From: Patescibacteria group bacterium | GTDB lineage: Bacteria > Patescibacteriota > Minisyncoccia > Phycocordibacterales > DATDWN01 | DNA: 34,600 nucleotides | Direction: 5' to 3' | Assembly (NCBI GenBank): GCA_013816135.1 | Contig: JACDEV010000008.1 | Location: forward strand, 1-34,600 | Part shown: piece by piece, positions 33,589 through 34,600 of the stretch | Position numbering within the stretch: the first letter of the stretch is position 1 | How the letters are laid out: each line of letters starts with the position of its first letter | Notes under the pieces: generated by a model | What the model was told of the DNA's origin: nothing | The model's database searches: none | The model's input: the letters and a program-made list of their open reading frames with translations, nothing else | Translations under genes and position numbers: made by a program

Positions 33589-34585
33589 TGAAATGCAACT
33601 CATATAATTAATATATGAGACAAACATTTAAGCATTTGGACTTTCGAATTCGCGATCGAATTGAATCACTGTGGGACAAAGGAGTCGAACAAAAAGAAAT
33701 TGCAAAGATTGTTGGTGTACACAAAAGCACTGTATCCCGTGAGATACAGTGGAGAAAGAAAGAAGACGGCACATATTCAGCAACAGTGGCTGAACACAAG
33801 GCAGGAGTGAAGCGAGCAAACTCAAAATACCAAGGAATGAAGATCGAACAGAATCAGTGGTTGAAAAGACACATCGTCAGGGAAATGAAACAATACAGAT
33901 CACCAGATGAAATAGCTGGAAAAATGAAAGAGGAACGGTGGAAAGTCAGAGTCTCAGCAGATGCTATATACAGATGGCTTCGGAGTTCCATGGGTCAGAG
34001 ATATTGCAGATATTTGTGTACAAAAAGGTACAGGAAAAAACCACATTCAGATGCTCCAAAGAGACATATCATTCAGAATATGAGGAGTATTCACAGTATT
34101 CCAGCTGATCCAGGATGGGTCACTGAAGGTGACACCTTCTTGTCTCCCAAGAAAGTATCAAGATATGCGGGTGTACTCGTGGGATGGAGAGAAACTAAAT
34201 TGTTGAAGGGAGACTTGGTTAAAAGTTTAAGACCGATTCACACAACAAAAGTGGTGAGGAAAATTAGAAATGAATGTGCAATTGATGCTTTGATTTTAGA
34301 TCAAGGTGGTGAAAATAGAGAACATGAGAAGTTTGGGGTGCCTTCATATTTCTGTGACCCTGCTTCTCCAAGACAGAAACCTTTCATTGAAAGCAGTATT
34401 GGACTTCTTCGTCGATGGTTCTGGCCAAAAGGCACAGATCTTTCCAAGATTTCAAAAGAAGAATTTCAAGAAAAGTTGGAAATCATTAACAACAAATACA
34501 GAAAAACACTCCGATACAGGAGTGCGAGTGAGGTGTCGAGAGAGTGTGGTATATTGAAGTGATTAGCAACCAGAGTTGCATTTCA
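33589..34585 (+). mobile_element. IS30-family-like insertion sequence
   Basis: Perfect 13-bp terminal inverted repeats TGAAATGCAACTC (33589-33601) / GAGTTGCATTTCA (34573-34585) flanking the transposase. Confidence 0.85.
33615..34562 (+). CDS. IS30-family transposase
   Basis: N-terminal HTH QKEIAKIVGVHKSTVSREI; DDE core WVTEGDT, ALILDQGGEN, PFIESSIGLLRRWFWPKGTDL. Confidence 0.92.
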   Translation: MRQTFKHLDFRIRDRIESLWDKGVEQKEIAKIVGVHKSTVSREIQWRKKEDGTYSATVAEHKAGVKRANSKYQGMKIEQNQWLKRHIVREMKQYRSPDEIAGKMKEERWKVRVSADAIYRWLRSSMGQRYCRYLCTKRYRKKPHSDAPKRHIIQNMRSIHSIPADPGWVTEGDTFLSPKKVSRYAGVLVGWRETKLLKGDLVKSLRPIHTTKVVRKIRNECAIDALILDQGGENREHEKFGVPSYFCDPASPRQKPFIESSIGLLRRWFWPKGTDLSKISKEEFQEKLEIINNKYRKTLRYRSASEVSRECGILK

Positions 34586-34600
34586 GCCCAGAATTTACAT

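Overview
The window looks like a Patescibacteria/CPR (Parcubacteria-like) chromosome segment. This is inferred from the S10/spc ribosomal-protein cluster with no rpmD (L30) between rpsE and rplO. Core content: a large serine recombinase ending inside a tRNA-Ser(GCU); malic enzyme; recG; tRNA-Ile(UAU) next to a mini GIY-YIG gene; ftsH; smpB plus tmRNA; infC-rpmI-rplT; a beta-CASP MBL RNase-like gene; a probable 6S RNA; ndk, map, adk, secY; and ribosomal genes from rplO up to rpsJ. An IS30-type element lies at the right edge. The main unusual signals are: (1) modular multi-hairpin elements whose linkers are conserved while the stems are replaced, including in-frame differences between two copies of the recombinase 3' end; (2) gene 5' ends (tRNA-Ser, tRNA-Ile, beta-CASP) partly duplicated upstream with hairpin-rich or GIY-YIG DNA between the copies; (3) a ~108-nt structured repeat inside the ribosomal cluster with compensatory base-pair changes between copies; (4) a 2.5-kb island splitting the S10 cluster, containing four divergent small paralogs with a shared C-terminal 'AWEY' motif, mostly arranged as promoter-SD-ORF-hairpin units. 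All assignments come from reading the sequence and supplied ORFs; no database search was run.
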